NCBI RefSeq assembly: GCF_009733535.1
Contig: NZ_SMMI01000004.1
Location: forward strand, 124,001 to 188,000
DNA length: 64,000 bases
Direction: 5' to 3'
Source of the DNA: Sphingobacterium endophyticum
Lineage (GTDB): Bacteria; Bacteroidota; Bacteroidia; Sphingobacteriales; Sphingobacteriaceae
Part shown: piece after piece, positions 8,143 to 17,177 of the stretch
Position numbering within the stretch: position 1 is the stretch's first letter
Layout of the letters: each line of letters opens with the position of its first letter
Notes under the pieces: generated by a model
Told to the model about the DNA's origin: nothing
What the model saw: the letters and a program-made list of their open reading frames with translations, nothing else
Databases searched by the model: none
Translations under genes and position numbers: made by a program

Positions 8143-10053
8143 TTAAGAACTAAAATATGCTCTTACATTTTTTCCTTCCATCCAATTCATAAAAGCGCGG
8201 TTAACGACTTTATTTCCTCCTGGTGTTGGGTAGTTTCCGGAGAAATACCAATCACCTTTGTGATTAGGACATGCTAAATGTAAATTATCTAAAGTTTGGA
8301 AGATAACTTCCAATTCCGCTTTCAAATTATGCGGCTTAACAATCTTAGATATTTCTTGCGAAATCTGTTCATCTGTAAAAGGTTCGTAGATAGCTTTCAC
8401 ATAGTTTTCAACCTGATCTTTAGGCATGGTAACAGATGCAAGGCATTTTTGATAAACCTCATCAATGACATGAGCCAATCCATTTTTACGCAATAATGAT
8501 ACGGCAGCTTCAAATGCAACAAACTCAGACATCCTCGACATATCGATTCCATAACAATCAGGATAACGGATCTGTGGTGCAGAAGAAACAATTACGATCT
8601 TCTTCGGATTCAATCGATCAAGGATAGTTAATATACTTTGCTTTAAGGTTGTTCCCCTAACGATTGAATCATCAATTGCTACAATGGTATCCTCATGATC
8701 ATTAACAATACCATAGGTCGTATCATATACATGCTGAACCATATCCTGACGATCAGCATCTTGTGTAATGAAGGTTCGTAGCTTGGCATCTTTAACATTC
8801 AGTTTCTCAAATCTTGGCTTTAAATCCAATACTTCATTAAGCTCTTCATCAGAAATCTTATCTGCACGATTTAATAAAGCCTCTTTTTGACAATCTCTAA
8901 CATGTTGATTGATTCCTTCCATCATTCCATAATAAGACACTTCAGCCGTATTTGGAATAAAAGAGAAAACAGTATTCTTAATGTCGTTGTTGATACTTTT
9001 TAAGACTTGAGGAATTAATAATTTCCCAAGTGATTTACGTTCTTGATAGATATCTGCATCAGATCCTCTTGAAAAATAAATACGCTCGAATGAACAAGAC
9101 ATTTGTTCCACTGGTTGACGGAACATTTCTTCACTCACCGTACCATCTTTCTTAGCAATAAGCGCATGACCGGGCTTAATTTCTTTAACAGCTCCTAATG
9201 GGATATTAAATGCTGTTTGTATAACAGGTCTTTCAGATGCCACAACCAATACTTCATCGTCTTGATAATAAAATGCCGGACGAATCCCTGCTGGATCGCG
9301 CATGACAAAAGCATCGCCATGTCCAAATATACCCGCAATAGTATATCCACCATCCCAGGTTTTTGCAGAACGAGTTAATATTTTCGAAACATCAATATTC
9401 TTTGCTATCTGCGCAGAAATCTCAATATTAGAATAACCCTCCTGTTTAAACTTATCGAATAGTTTTTGGTTTTCCTCATCTAGAAAGTGACCAATTTTTT
9501 CCAAAACAGTTACTGTATCGGCTTGTTCTTTTGGATGTTGACCTAGGTCATATAACTGTTGCAGTAATTCATCAACATTTGTCATATTGAAGTTTCCGGC
9601 AACAACAAGATTCCGAGACATCCAATTGTTTTGTCTCAGGAATGGATGACAGCTTTCAATACTGTTTTTTCCGTGAGTACCATAACGTAGATGGCCTAAC
9701 AAAACCTCACCAGTAAAACTTACATTATCCTTTAACCATTGAGTATCTTTAGACTCTTCCGGAAAAGCTTTGTTTACAGCCGCGAATTTCTTCTGAACAT
9801 ACTCAAAAATTTCCGCAACTGCGCTTGATCCCATCGCTCTATATCTTGAGATATATCGGTTGCCAGGTTTTACGTCAAATTTAATTGTTGCAATACCAGC
9901 TCCATCCTGACCTCTATTGTGTTGCTTTTCCATAAGCAAATACAATTTATTGATGCCATAATAGGGCGTACCGTATTTTTCTTGATAATAAGACAGGGGT
10001 TTTAAAAGTCGGATAAGTGCGATTCCGCACTCGTGTTTTATAGCGTCACTCAT
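8143..10053 (-). CDS. purF: Amidophosphoribosyltransferase-like protein (long PurF form)
   Basis: Class II glutamine amidotransferase joined to a phosphoribosyltransferase, the organisation of the enzyme that makes phosphoribosylamine from PRPP and glutamine in purine synthesis. The first catalytic Cys lies in KHECGIAL at residue 9 and needs removal of a short propeptide. The glutaminase part includes NRGQDGAGIA and GHLRYGTHG; the PRPP loop is VAIDDSIVRGTT with Asp461-Asp462. At 636 residues it is far longer than ordinary PurF (about 470-510), with a large insertion between the two domains. The ATG at 10053 is chosen because the earlier GTG at 10071 falls in the promoter box. A second, canonical PurF may exist elsewhere in the genome. 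Confidence 0.85.
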   Translation of the reverse strand: MSDAIKHECGIALIRLLKPLSYYQEKYGTPYYGINKLYLLMEKQHNRGQDGAGIATIKFDVKPGNRYISRYRAMGSSAVAEIFEYVQKKFAAVNKAFPEESKDTQWLKDNVSFTGEVLLGHLRYGTHGKNSIESCHPFLRQNNWMSRNLVVAGNFNMTNVDELLQQLYDLGQHPKEQADTVTVLEKIGHFLDEENQKLFDKFKQEGYSNIEISAQIAKNIDVSKILTRSAKTWDGGYTIAGIFGHGDAFVMRDPAGIRPAFYYQDDEVLVVASERPVIQTAFNIPLGAVKEIKPGHALIAKKDGTVSEEMFRQPVEQMSCSFERIYFSRGSDADIYQERKSLGKLLIPQVLKSINNDIKNTVFSFIPNTAEVSYYGMMEGINQHVRDCQKEALLNRADKISDEELNEVLDLKPRFEKLNVKDAKLRTFITQDADRQDMVQHVYDTTYGIVNDHEDTIVAIDDSIVRGTTLKQSILTILDRLNPKKIVIVSSAPQIRYPDCYGIDMSRMSEFVAFEAAVSLLRKNGLAHVIDEVYQKCLASVTMPKDQVENYVKAIYEPFTDEQISQEISKIVKPHNLKAELEVIFQTLDNLHLACPNHKGDWYFSGNYPTPGGNKVVNRAFMNWMEGKNVRAYFSS

Positions 10054-10070
10054 AGCTTGAATTGATGGCA

Positions 10071-10078
10071 CAAAGGTA
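10071..10078 (-). promoter_or_regulatory. -7 box of the purF-like gene
   Basis: Read on the minus strand this is TACCTTTG, an exact TAnnTTTG match. Transcription would begin about ten bases before the ATG at 10053, which supports that start. Confidence 0.5.
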
Positions 10079-10139
10079 CGGAATTTTGAAAAAAAATTAG
10101 ATACATCTAAATGTAAAAAATTATATCGTACACAACTTT

Positions 10140-10670
10140 TTATTCAAAGTCCTCAAACTGTGTTTTTGACTGTTTGGAAGCCGTTATCTCCATAAATCTT
10201 TCCCTCCTAGAAAGGTACTCTTCTTTCTCAACTCTCCGCCAAGTCATATAGCTATTTACTTTTATTCCATCGGACAGGATAGGATCTACTGATTTCAGAT
10301 AAAGGATGTCTCCTTCAAAATCAATTTTACGCTCCTGAATTTGGCCCTCCCAATTTGGAAATGATGAAGTAGTAATGGCATATTGTACAATTGCATTCAT
10401 GTTGTCAATTTTATAGGTACCTGCCAATGCAATAAATCCTTTCACTTGGGATTTTAATTCCTCCTCCTTTGCTAAGTATCGATCATCGGAACTGAAATTA
10501 CCACGCTCTGAATTTGAAATCTGAACGGACATATATCCATCCGCGCCATATATTAATAATCCTTTTGGGTTCTGTCCCATCGGAAATTTTGAGTCTGTAC
10601 CATTAATGGGTACTTCTATATAGGATAGTAGTTGCCATGTACCAACTAATTCATTCTTCAATGTTGTCAT
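10140..10670 (-). CDS. Lipocalin-like domain protein
   Basis: A 176-residue protein without a signal peptide. It begins NELVGTWQLLSYIE and continues with GLLIYGADGYMSVQI, the pattern of the lipocalin-like domain 5 family found in many bacteria and fungi (often near polyketide or catabolic genes). The fold is an eight-stranded barrel that binds small hydrophobic molecules; the ligand and role are unknown. It stands alone between the purF-like gene and a divergent YchJ homologue. Confidence 0.8.
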   Translation of the reverse strand: MTTLKNELVGTWQLLSYIEVPINGTDSKFPMGQNPKGLLIYGADGYMSVQISNSERGNFSSDDRYLAKEEELKSQVKGFIALAGTYKIDNMNAIVQYAITTSSFPNWEGQIQERKIDFEGDILYLKSVDPILSDGIKVNSYMTWRRVEKEEYLSRRERFMEITASKQSKTQFEDFE

Positions 10671-10831
10671 TTAGGGGTTAATGTTTGCCTTTATAACGGC
10701 GATTTTCAATTAATAGTTTGTAACAATACTTATATAGATATTTCAGTGAAATTAGAAACATCTGTATCTTCGCAAAACAAGTATTAGACCAACAAAGGTT
10801 AATATTTTGAAAAATTGATAATCTATTGAAT

Positions 10832-11212
10832 ATGAATAAGAATTGTTTTTGTGGGTCTACCTTATCTTATGCAGATTGTTGTAAAATCATTCATCAAGAA
10901 CCAAAATCTGCCAGTTCTGCCGAACAACTGATGCGAGCTAGATATTCAGCATTCACTTTAAATCTTGTGAATTTTCTTTATGACACCTTTCATCCTCAAA
11001 CCAGAAGATTTCAAAAAAAATCAGAAATTGAACAATGGAGCAAGGAAAACCAATGGATGGGACTACAAATTATCAAAGTAACTGAAAACACAGTAGAATT
11101 TATTGCTAAATACCTAGATTCAAACAATACTGAACAAAGTCACCACGAAAAGTCTCGCTTTCAAAGAGTTCAGAATATTTGGTATTATGTAGATGGCAAG
11201 ATAGTTTCCTAA
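10832..11212 (+). CDS. YchJ-like protein with SEC-C zinc motif
   Basis: A 126-residue protein. It opens with a SEC-C-like metal-binding motif (CFCGS, then CC) and continues with an NTF2-like domain (SAEQLMRARYSAFTLNLVNF, then WMGLQIIK). This is the YchJ/UPF0225 organisation. The function is not established; SEC-C motifs bind zinc and in SecA contact SecB and ribosomes. The ATG at 10832 is used rather than a TTG two codons earlier. A near-consensus TATCTTCG lies at 10765. Confidence 0.85.
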   Translation: MNKNCFCGSTLSYADCCKIIHQEPKSASSAEQLMRARYSAFTLNLVNFLYDTFHPQTRRFQKKSEIEQWSKENQWMGLQIIKVTENTVEFIAKYLDSNNTEQSHHEKSRFQRVQNIWYYVDGKIVS

Positions 11213-11282
11213 TTTTTTGTTAAAACCATATGTGGGTTTTATTGAATTTTAGTAAATTAGTATATACTAAATAATTTAAACT

Positions 11283-11615
11283 ATGGGAAAGTTTGTAATT
11301 TCTACAAGGAAGAATGGAGAGTTCCAGTTCAACCTCAAAGCTGCAAATGGTCAGGTGATTTTAAGTAGTGAAGGATATACTACAAAGGCAGCTTGTGAAA
11401 ACGGGATTAGTTCTGTAAAGAAAAATTCACAAGACACGGCTAAATTCGACAAGATCACAGCAAAAAATGGAAAGTTCTATTTCAATTTAAAAGCAGGAAA
11501 TGGACAGATAATTGGTACCAGTGAAATGTATGAAAGCGAAGCTGGCCGAAGCAATGGTATTAAATCCGTTCAGGAAAATGCTCCTGATGCAACAATAGAC
11601 GATACTTCAGTTTAA
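11283..11615 (+). CDS. YegP family protein (DUF1508, two repeats)
   Basis: A 110-residue protein made of two copies of the same module: FVISTRKNGEFQFNLKAANG at residue 4 and a matching FDKITAKNGKFYFNLKAGNG at about residue 55, each followed by a conserved GI.SV. tail. YegP-like proteins are small cytoplasmic proteins, often stress-induced, of unknown mechanism. A terminator follows directly. Confidence 0.9.
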   Translation: MGKFVISTRKNGEFQFNLKAANGQVILSSEGYTTKAACENGISSVKKNSQDTAKFDKITAKNGKFYFNLKAGNGQIIGTSEMYESEAGRSNGIKSVQENAPDATIDDTSV

Positions 11616-11637
11616 TCTGAAATCTAAATATATAATA

Positions 11638-11664
11638 AAGCCACTAATTAAATTAGTGGCTTTT
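11638..11664. terminator. Bidirectional terminator between yegP-like and M13 genes
   Basis: Arms AAAGCCACTAAT (11638-11649) and ATTAGTGGCTTT (11653-11664) pair perfectly around a three-base loop, with T-rich sequence on the + side, between convergent genes. Confidence 0.85.
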
Positions 11665-11683
11665 GTATTTATATAGATATCAA

Positions 11684-13687
11684 TTACCAAATAACGATTC
11701 GCTTATCTTTTGGAAGATATAATTTATCGCCTTCTTTTGTTTCGAATGCTTTATGGAAGGCATCCAAGTTAATGATTGGACCTGTTGCACGATATTGCGC
11801 CGGTGAATGTGGATCAGTCTTAACTTGATTCACAACAAATTCATCCGTTGTTTTTGCGCGCCAAATAGTAGCCCAAGAAAGGAAAAATCGCTGATCTTGC
11901 GTGTAGCCATCGATTAGGCCTGGATTACCTTTATCCTTTAAGTACATTTGAAGAGCATCAAATGCAACTGACGAACCACCCAAGTCTCCAATATTCTCAC
12001 CTAATGTAAATCTTCCATTAACAAAAACCCCTGGTACTGGCTCATATGACTCAAACTGAGCAACCAAAGCATCAGCAGCAGCCTCAAACTTGGTTCTATC
12101 TTCATCTGTCCACCAGTTGTTCAAATTACCATTTCCATCATATTGAGAACCTGAATCATCAAATCCATGGGATAACTCATGGCCTATTACAGCTCCAATA
12201 CCACCGAAATTAACAGCAGGATCCGCTTTATAATCATAGAAAGGTGGCTGTAGAATCGCAGCAGGGAATACAATCTCATTAAACAGTGGACTGTAATATG
12301 CATTCACCGTTTGTGGTGTCATACCCCACTCCGATTTGTCTACCGGTTTACCTTGTTTTGCCAAATTCTCTTCAAAACTCCAACGACGAACATTATTCAC
12401 ATTTTCAATTAATGATGTTCCAACCTGAAGATTTGAATAATCCTTCCATTTGTCTGGATATCCTATTTTAACAGTGAATTTGGATAATTTCTCTAAAGCT
12501 TTCTCTTTGGTTGTTGGTGACATCCAAGCTAAATCTTTGATATGTTGATCAAATGATTTGATTAAATATTGAACCAACTCCTCACAGGTCGCTTTTGCTT
12601 CGGCAGGGAAATTTTCTTTTACATATAATTTTCCTAATAATTCACCTGCATTACCATTGACAAATTCAAGTCCGCGTTTATCCAATGCGCGCTGCTCCTT
12701 TTGCCCCCTTAGCTTCTTTCCATAAAAGTCAAACGATAATTCATCTAAGTCACTTGTTAAATAACCAGTTGCATCATCCATAACATGGAATTTCAAATAT
12801 TCCTTAATGACAGGGATATTTTCTTGATTAACGATCTTATCAAGATTTTCATAATACTTCAATTCCCCAATAATTACAGTATCAGCTTTGAAGCCTAACG
12901 TTTGGATATATTTTGCAACATCCATATTTTTCACCATTTTGCCCAAATCCTTCACAGCAACTGGATTATAACGTTTTTGAGCATCACGCATCTCTTCTAC
13001 AGTCTTTAAATTTGATGCAATTAATTTTTCAAATTCAATGACTTTTGGACCTTTTAGATCACGAGTTTTGGGATCAACCTTTCCATATAATGCATTGATA
13101 TATTGGTTGTAATTCCCTAAGGTTTCTGTATTTTTCGCATCTTCCTTTTGATAATAGGTACGGCCGAGACCTAATCCTCCACCACCTAAATAAACAGCAT
13201 TCATATTACTGTTTTTCATATGGGCATAAACATAAGCTCCGAAGAAAGGATTTCCCCCTATTGCACCATATTTTACAAAATAATCATTTAGATCTTTCAG
13301 GTTTTTAACTTGATCGATATCTTTCAATTGCTGTTGTATAGGTGTATAACCCAATTTATTGCGGGTATCAAAATCTACATATGATTTATATAGATCTGCA
13401 ATCTTTTGTCCATCAGTCCCTTTCTCAAATTTGGTATCTAATGATTCTTTTAGGATTTTAAGAGTAGCTTCATCGGTATTCTCTCTTAACTGATCAAAAG
13501 AACCCCAACGAGCTTTGTCCGATGGAATCTCTACTGTTTTCATCCAATTACCATTCACGTAATTGTAGAAATCATCTTGTGGACGTACTGATTTGTCCAT
13601 GTAGGAAACATTAATTGCTTGATGCTCTTGGCCAAAAACATAACCAGAACTTGCAAATAACGCAGCCATTAATACATATTGTTTCAT
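11684..13687 (-). CDS. M13 family metallopeptidase (neprilysin/PepO-like)
   Basis: Zinc endopeptidase of 667 residues that degrades peptides in the periplasm or at the cell surface. A signal peptide ends near FGQEH (residue 22). The N-terminal domain (about 25-430) carries the M13 fold; the catalytic domain has NAYYSP, the zinc motif HELSH (503-507) and the third ligand Glu564 in ENIGD. It ends RIVIW, lacking the CxxW ending of many family members. It is a single-gene unit with its own -7-like box (TATGTTTG on the minus strand at 13730-13737) and a terminator at 11638. Confidence 0.95.
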   Translation of the reverse strand: MKQYVLMAALFASSGYVFGQEHQAINVSYMDKSVRPQDDFYNYVNGNWMKTVEIPSDKARWGSFDQLRENTDEATLKILKESLDTKFEKGTDGQKIADLYKSYVDFDTRNKLGYTPIQQQLKDIDQVKNLKDLNDYFVKYGAIGGNPFFGAYVYAHMKNSNMNAVYLGGGGLGLGRTYYQKEDAKNTETLGNYNQYINALYGKVDPKTRDLKGPKVIEFEKLIASNLKTVEEMRDAQKRYNPVAVKDLGKMVKNMDVAKYIQTLGFKADTVIIGELKYYENLDKIVNQENIPVIKEYLKFHVMDDATGYLTSDLDELSFDFYGKKLRGQKEQRALDKRGLEFVNGNAGELLGKLYVKENFPAEAKATCEELVQYLIKSFDQHIKDLAWMSPTTKEKALEKLSKFTVKIGYPDKWKDYSNLQVGTSLIENVNNVRRWSFEENLAKQGKPVDKSEWGMTPQTVNAYYSPLFNEIVFPAAILQPPFYDYKADPAVNFGGIGAVIGHELSHGFDDSGSQYDGNGNLNNWWTDEDRTKFEAAADALVAQFESYEPVPGVFVNGRFTLGENIGDLGGSSVAFDALQMYLKDKGNPGLIDGYTQDQRFFLSWATIWRAKTTDEFVVNQVKTDPHSPAQYRATGPIINLDAFHKAFETKEGDKLYLPKDKRIVIW

Positions 13688-13817
13688 AATTAACCTTTTT
13701 TGTTTTAAAACTTAGGTAAGTTCTTATGCAAACATAATGATTCTATAAAAATTCTCGAAGTAACTATTTTTATATAAAGTGAAGAATATAAAAGAAAGGA
13801 ATTAGTAATTTGTGCCT

Positions 13818-14462
13818 ATGATCATCCAGATTGAAAACAAATCATACAAATTAATAAGTACAAATGATGAATCTATCCGATTGGAACACAAAAATTCTGA
13901 TTTGCCAATCATCTATGCTGCAGCAACATTGCCCTTAGATGAAGTGGTTTTATTTGTAAAGCAATATTCAAAAAAAAATAAATTAAAACCCAAAGTTGAT
14001 AGCTTTTCATTAGAGTTTTTTACCATCAATTTATTTGATAAATCATTTTCAGTCAAACCCTTATCTGATGGCCATTCAAAACCCTACCTCAAAAACAACA
14101 TTATTTATTATTCTAAACCAGCATTGCTATTTAAATCTCACGAGAAATTAACAAAATTTATTGTTGAGTATGTTTTTGAACAAACTATCCTGAATTTATG
14201 TGCTAAATGGGAAGAAAAACTGCAAATATTGGTGGAAGAGGTAAATTTTAAAAAACTTAAAACAAACTATTTCATAATTGAAAACAATAAGATTGTTTTC
14301 AATAGAAATAATGAAAAGTTTAATTTAAGAATTAATGAATACTTGTTATTCAGTGCCGTTTTAAAATTATTAAATGCAAGTAACCAAGTAAAAGATGGAC
14401 TGCTTGATGAACATTTTCCAGATAAAATACAAATTGAAAAATTATTAAAATATGGATGCTAA
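13818..14462 (+). CDS. YgjP-like (DUF45/WSS) protein lacking the metal-binding motif, possible pseudoenzyme
   Basis: A 214-residue protein with no clear annotation. The layout follows YgjP/DUF45 metallopeptidases: an N-terminal beta-rich part (YKLIS..ESIRLEH, AAATLPLDEVVLFVK), a linker helix region ending in CAKWEEKLQI, then FKKLKTNY where the family has MKTxWGSC, then LRINEYLLFSAVLKLL where HELxH should be, then DEHFPDK near the usual third His. The HExxH residues are absent, so catalysis is unlikely. This resemblance is my alignment by eye. The next gene overlaps by 11 bases. ATG at 13818 is preferred to GTG at 13812. Confidence 0.6.
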   Translation: MIIQIENKSYKLISTNDESIRLEHKNSDLPIIYAAATLPLDEVVLFVKQYSKKNKLKPKVDSFSLEFFTINLFDKSFSVKPLSDGHSKPYLKNNIIYYSKPALLFKSHEKLTKFIVEYVFEQTILNLCAKWEEKLQILVEEVNFKKLKTNYFIIENNKIVFNRNNEKFNLRINEYLLFSAVLKLLNASNQVKDGLLDEHFPDKIQIEKLLKYGC

Positions 14463-14820
14463 AGAATATACTTTCAATCTTCAAATCGATAATAATCAGT
14501 TTTCCTCTATTTTAGAAGATTCTAACATTTTATTGAAGGTTATACAGCCTAATAAATTAGCTCAGCTGAAAGATTTTATTTTTGATATTTTAGGCAATAA
14601 GGATGGAAGTCCTGAAATCAACAATTTGAAAGTTTCTAATTTCATTTTTGACAAGGAAAAAAATAAAGGTTCATTTCGATTGAAATTTGATATAGATCGT
14701 AGGTTTTGCTGCTCCGATATGGAAAGCTGTTCGAATGATTACATCGATTTCAATTTTCATTTTGAGAATGGGGATTTTAACGCTAGAGGTTCTTATTTTG
14801 ATTGGACCTTAACTAATTAA
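14452..14820 (+). CDS. Conserved hypothetical protein, partner of the YgjP-like gene
   Basis: I do not recognise this 122-residue protein. It has no signal or membrane segment. The middle is a predicted beta-rich region (FIFDKEKNKGSFRLKFDIDR) followed by a Cys cluster, FCCSDMESC, and an acidic C-terminal half ending GSYFDWTLTN. The Cys cluster could bind metal. It overlaps the preceding gene by 11 bases in another frame and ends ahead of a terminator, so the two are a two-gene operon. Confidence 0.7.
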   Translation: MDAKEYTFNLQIDNNQFSSILEDSNILLKVIQPNKLAQLKDFIFDILGNKDGSPEINNLKVSNFIFDKEKNKGSFRLKFDIDRRFCCSDMESCSNDYIDFNFHFENGDFNARGSYFDWTLTN

Positions 14821-14856
14821 TCCCGAAATTAAAATTGATACAATGCTATAAAAACT

Positions 14857-14886
14857 AAAAAAGCGCCCAATACAATGGGCGCTTTT
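14857..14886. terminator. Bidirectional terminator between hypothetical operon and S1/P1 nuclease
   Basis: AAAGCGCCCA and TGGGCGCTTT arms around a short loop, flanked by A-run and T-run, between convergent genes. Confidence 0.85.
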
Positions 14887-14905
14887 GCAATTTATTAATT
14901 TTGTT

Positions 14906-15697
14906 CTATCCAAAAACATCGTTCAATTCTTTAGCCAATCGAAGTCCAGCTTTTAATAATGCTTTCTCCATAGGATCTTTGAATCTATAGATGTAATCAT
15001 AAGAAAGTTTATTGTCCTTAGCCACATCATCATAAATTAGGTTTGCTAATTCATGTGATTCATAAAGCCAATCTTCAAAAGTAGATTGGGTATATTGCTT
15101 GAAAAAATATTTTTCATAATCTAATACTCGTGCATACTCAGTATAAGACCATTTTTCATTATCTACTAAATCACTATCCCAAACTCTATGAATGTTTGAT
15201 CCTTTACCAAAGAAAGTTACTGCAATTTTATTTCCTCCTAGATCCTCCGCCCTGCTCACGTGCATAGGTTGATGTGCATCGCCCAATAGGTGAATCATAA
15301 AATATAATGCCTGTTGCCTTTGTTCTAGCGATAACTCCTTATTTACGACCTCCTTTTTTATTCTTTGATAGGCTTTGTATAAATTCTGTTCCGGAGAATT
15401 TTGCAGTTCAACCAAAAACTGCGCATGAGTCAAGTTACCAGGGGTATTCAAAAAATGCCAAGTCCCTGTTTTCAATAAAACAGTGTCTGGTGAAGATTTA
15501 ATAAAATCTGCCCAATTGGACCAATAAGCCAACTTTTGATGTCCCATTAATTTTTGGATATTCCGCTTTGCTTTTTTCGTTAAATGTTGTTCTGCAATTT
15601 CAGAAATTACCCGATGTCCTGTCATCCCCCAAGCAAATCCTTCCTGGGTCTGGATAATTATCATTAAAAAAACTATAATCCTACCAACAATTTTCAT
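14906..15697 (-). CDS. S1/P1 family zinc-dependent nuclease
   Basis: A 263-residue secreted nuclease of the S1/P1 (phospholipase C-like) fold, which cuts single-stranded DNA and RNA and 3' nucleotides. After the signal peptide the mature protein begins near WGMTGHRVISEIAE; the N-terminal Trp and this His are trinuclear zinc ligands. Other ligands are visible in WADFI, TWHFLN, YFMIHLLGDAHQPMHV and HRVWDSDL. It probably salvages nucleotides or phosphate outside the cytoplasm. Eleven bases separate it from the upstream DUF4268 gene, so the two are likely cotranscribed. Confidence 0.9.
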   Translation of the reverse strand: MKIVGRIIVFLMIIIQTQEGFAWGMTGHRVISEIAEQHLTKKAKRNIQKLMGHQKLAYWSNWADFIKSSPDTVLLKTGTWHFLNTPGNLTHAQFLVELQNSPEQNLYKAYQRIKKEVVNKELSLEQRQQALYFMIHLLGDAHQPMHVSRAEDLGGNKIAVTFFGKGSNIHRVWDSDLVDNEKWSYTEYARVLDYEKYFFKQYTQSTFEDWLYESHELANLIYDDVAKDNKLSYDYIYRFKDPMEKALLKAGLRLAKELNDVFG

Positions 15698-15708
15698 ATA
15701 CCAATCTA

Positions 15709-16170
15709 TTATTTAAAAATTTCAAATCCATATTTTGCCATCGACCAAAAACTATCTAACGCTATGATTCTAGGCTTAAAAAATTGTATCAATTCTGGCC
15801 AATCTTCCTTTTTAAACACATTCAAACCTCGGGCTTCCATATAAATCCTCGCCGTTGCCTTCCCATATTCATCATAATGAAGGTCATCCCAAATCCATTC
15901 CTCATTCAATTCGGCATTCAATACCGCTTTAAATTCTTTGAATTGTTCAAAAATCAAGGCTCTAATACCCTCATCTGGATGAGCTATCTCTATTCCAATC
16001 TGGGCAGTCTTGTTGCTAGCTTCCATCCGAAAAAAAAGATAACGAATTCCAGTTTTATAATTTACCCAAGTTACTTTTTCACCATCAGAATTAGGTATTG
16101 GTGCCATATATTGACCAAAACTAGTCCAGAAAGATTCCTTAATGCGCTTTGCCTCTTCTCTTGAATACAA
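15709..16170 (-). CDS. DUF4268 domain-containing protein
   Basis: A 153-residue cytoplasmic protein. MYSREEAKRIKESFWTSFGQ, the NYKTGIRYLFFRM segment and the WIWDDLHYDEYGKATARIY segment match DUF4268, a domain related to restriction-endonuclease-like folds but often found alone in Bacteroidota; no function is known. The start is TTG at 16170: no in-frame ATG lies upstream, and the family usually begins exactly at MYS. It precedes the S1/P1 nuclease by eleven bases. Confidence 0.8.
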   Translation of the reverse strand: MYSREEAKRIKESFWTSFGQYMAPIPNSDGEKVTWVNYKTGIRYLFFRMEASNKTAQIGIEIAHPDEGIRALIFEQFKEFKAVLNAELNEEWIWDDLHYDEYGKATARIYMEARGLNVFKKEDWPELIQFFKPRIIALDSFWSMAKYGFEIFK

Positions 16171-16249
16171 TTTTTTTAATTTTATGCAAAACTAGGAATC
16201 TCTTTAAACATTTATCTAGTTTAAGCTGTTTTCCTTTAAAATTATTACG

Positions 16250-16786
16250 ATGGATAAAAAGAAAACCCTTATAACATTGTCAGCAGTAGCATTAGGATCT
16301 GTAATTTATAATTATTTAAAACCAATTAAATCTGAAGTAGAAGTCATTCAAAATTTTGATCTTCAGAAATACCTCGGAAAATGGTATGAGATTGCTAGGT
16401 TGGATTTCTTTTGGGAAAAGAACCTAAAAAATGTCACAGCTGAATACAGTTTAAATGAGGATGGGTCCGTAAAGGTAAAAAATGAAGGTGTAAGTACGAT
16501 CTCTGGTAAAAAGAAAACGAGTATTGGGAAAGCAAAATATGCTGCTGATGTAAATGAAGGGAGCCTAAAAGTTTCATTTTTTGGTCCCTTTTATTCAGGT
16601 TATCACATTGTTCAAATTGATGATCATTATCAAGATGCATTGATCTTTGGTGATAACCTAGATTATATATGGATTCTTTCCAGGACCAAAGAAATTGACG
16701 AAAGCAGAAAACAAGCTTATTTAAAATATGCTGAATTATCAGGATATGATATTTCAAAATTAAAATGGACGGTACAGGAGGCTTGA
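16250..16786 (+). CDS. blc: Bacterial lipocalin (Blc-like)
   Basis: A 178-residue lipocalin with the family signature LGKWYEIARLDFFWEKN (about 44-60), the central TAEYSLNEDGSVKVKNEG strands and the final YIWILSRTKE motif. Blc proteins bind lysophospholipids or fatty acids and help with envelope maintenance. Instead of a lipobox the N-terminus has a short hydrophobic segment (LITLSAVALGSVIYNYL), suggesting a membrane anchor or uncleaved signal. The stop touches the stop of the convergent downstream gene. Confidence 0.85.
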   Translation: MDKKKTLITLSAVALGSVIYNYLKPIKSEVEVIQNFDLQKYLGKWYEIARLDFFWEKNLKNVTAEYSLNEDGSVKVKNEGVSTISGKKKTSIGKAKYAADVNEGSLKVSFFGPFYSGYHIVQIDDHYQDALIFGDNLDYIWILSRTKEIDESRKQAYLKYAELSGYDISKLKWTVQEA

Positions 16787-17098
16787 TTATAGATCAAAAA
16801 CAGGCTGAATAATACTGTAATCCAAGGTTGGATCCTGAATGACCGAAGCCGCGATTTCTTTTAAATCCGATGGACTGATTCTATTGCCCAGTCCTGCATT
16901 AAAAAGTCTGACTAAAATGTCTGCAGCATCAGATTTTTCTTGTATTGTTAATAAAGAACTGCCAACGTAAAAATTTAAGATTGATACGGCATATTCACCA
17001 AATAAATCAAAGTCTAACGGTCTTTTCTTTGATCTTAATGAATTTAAGAACTTCTCAAAATCCCCTCGGATCATGTCTTGTTGTGTCTGTGTAAGCAT
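16787..17098 (-). CDS. Hypothetical small helical protein
   Basis: Not recognised. A 103-residue soluble protein predicted mostly helical (MIRGDFEKFLNSLRSKKRP, then SDAADILVRLFNAGLG). No Cys or obvious catalytic motif. Its stop codon abuts that of the lipocalin gene, so the two are convergent with no intergenic space. A TATTTTTG box on the minus strand lies only five bases before the ATG (17103-17110), which would give an almost leaderless message. Confidence 0.65.
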   Translation of the reverse strand: MLTQTQQDMIRGDFEKFLNSLRSKKRPLDFDLFGEYAVSILNFYVGSSLLTIQEKSDAADILVRLFNAGLGNRISPSDLKEIAASVIQDPTLDYSIIQPVFDL

Positions 17099-17125
17099 GT
17101 CGCAAAAATAACAATACCTTATTCA

Positions 17126-17160
17126 ATAAAAAAACAGCCCAACATCAAAATTGGGCTGTT
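17126..17160 (-). terminator. Terminator of the DUF937-OmpA gene
   Basis: AACAGCCCAA and TTGGGCTGTT arms (17133-17142, 17151-17160) form a perfect 10-base stem; read on the minus strand it is followed by a run of T. Confidence 0.85.
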
Positions 17161-17177
17161 AAATAATCTATCTGTTT

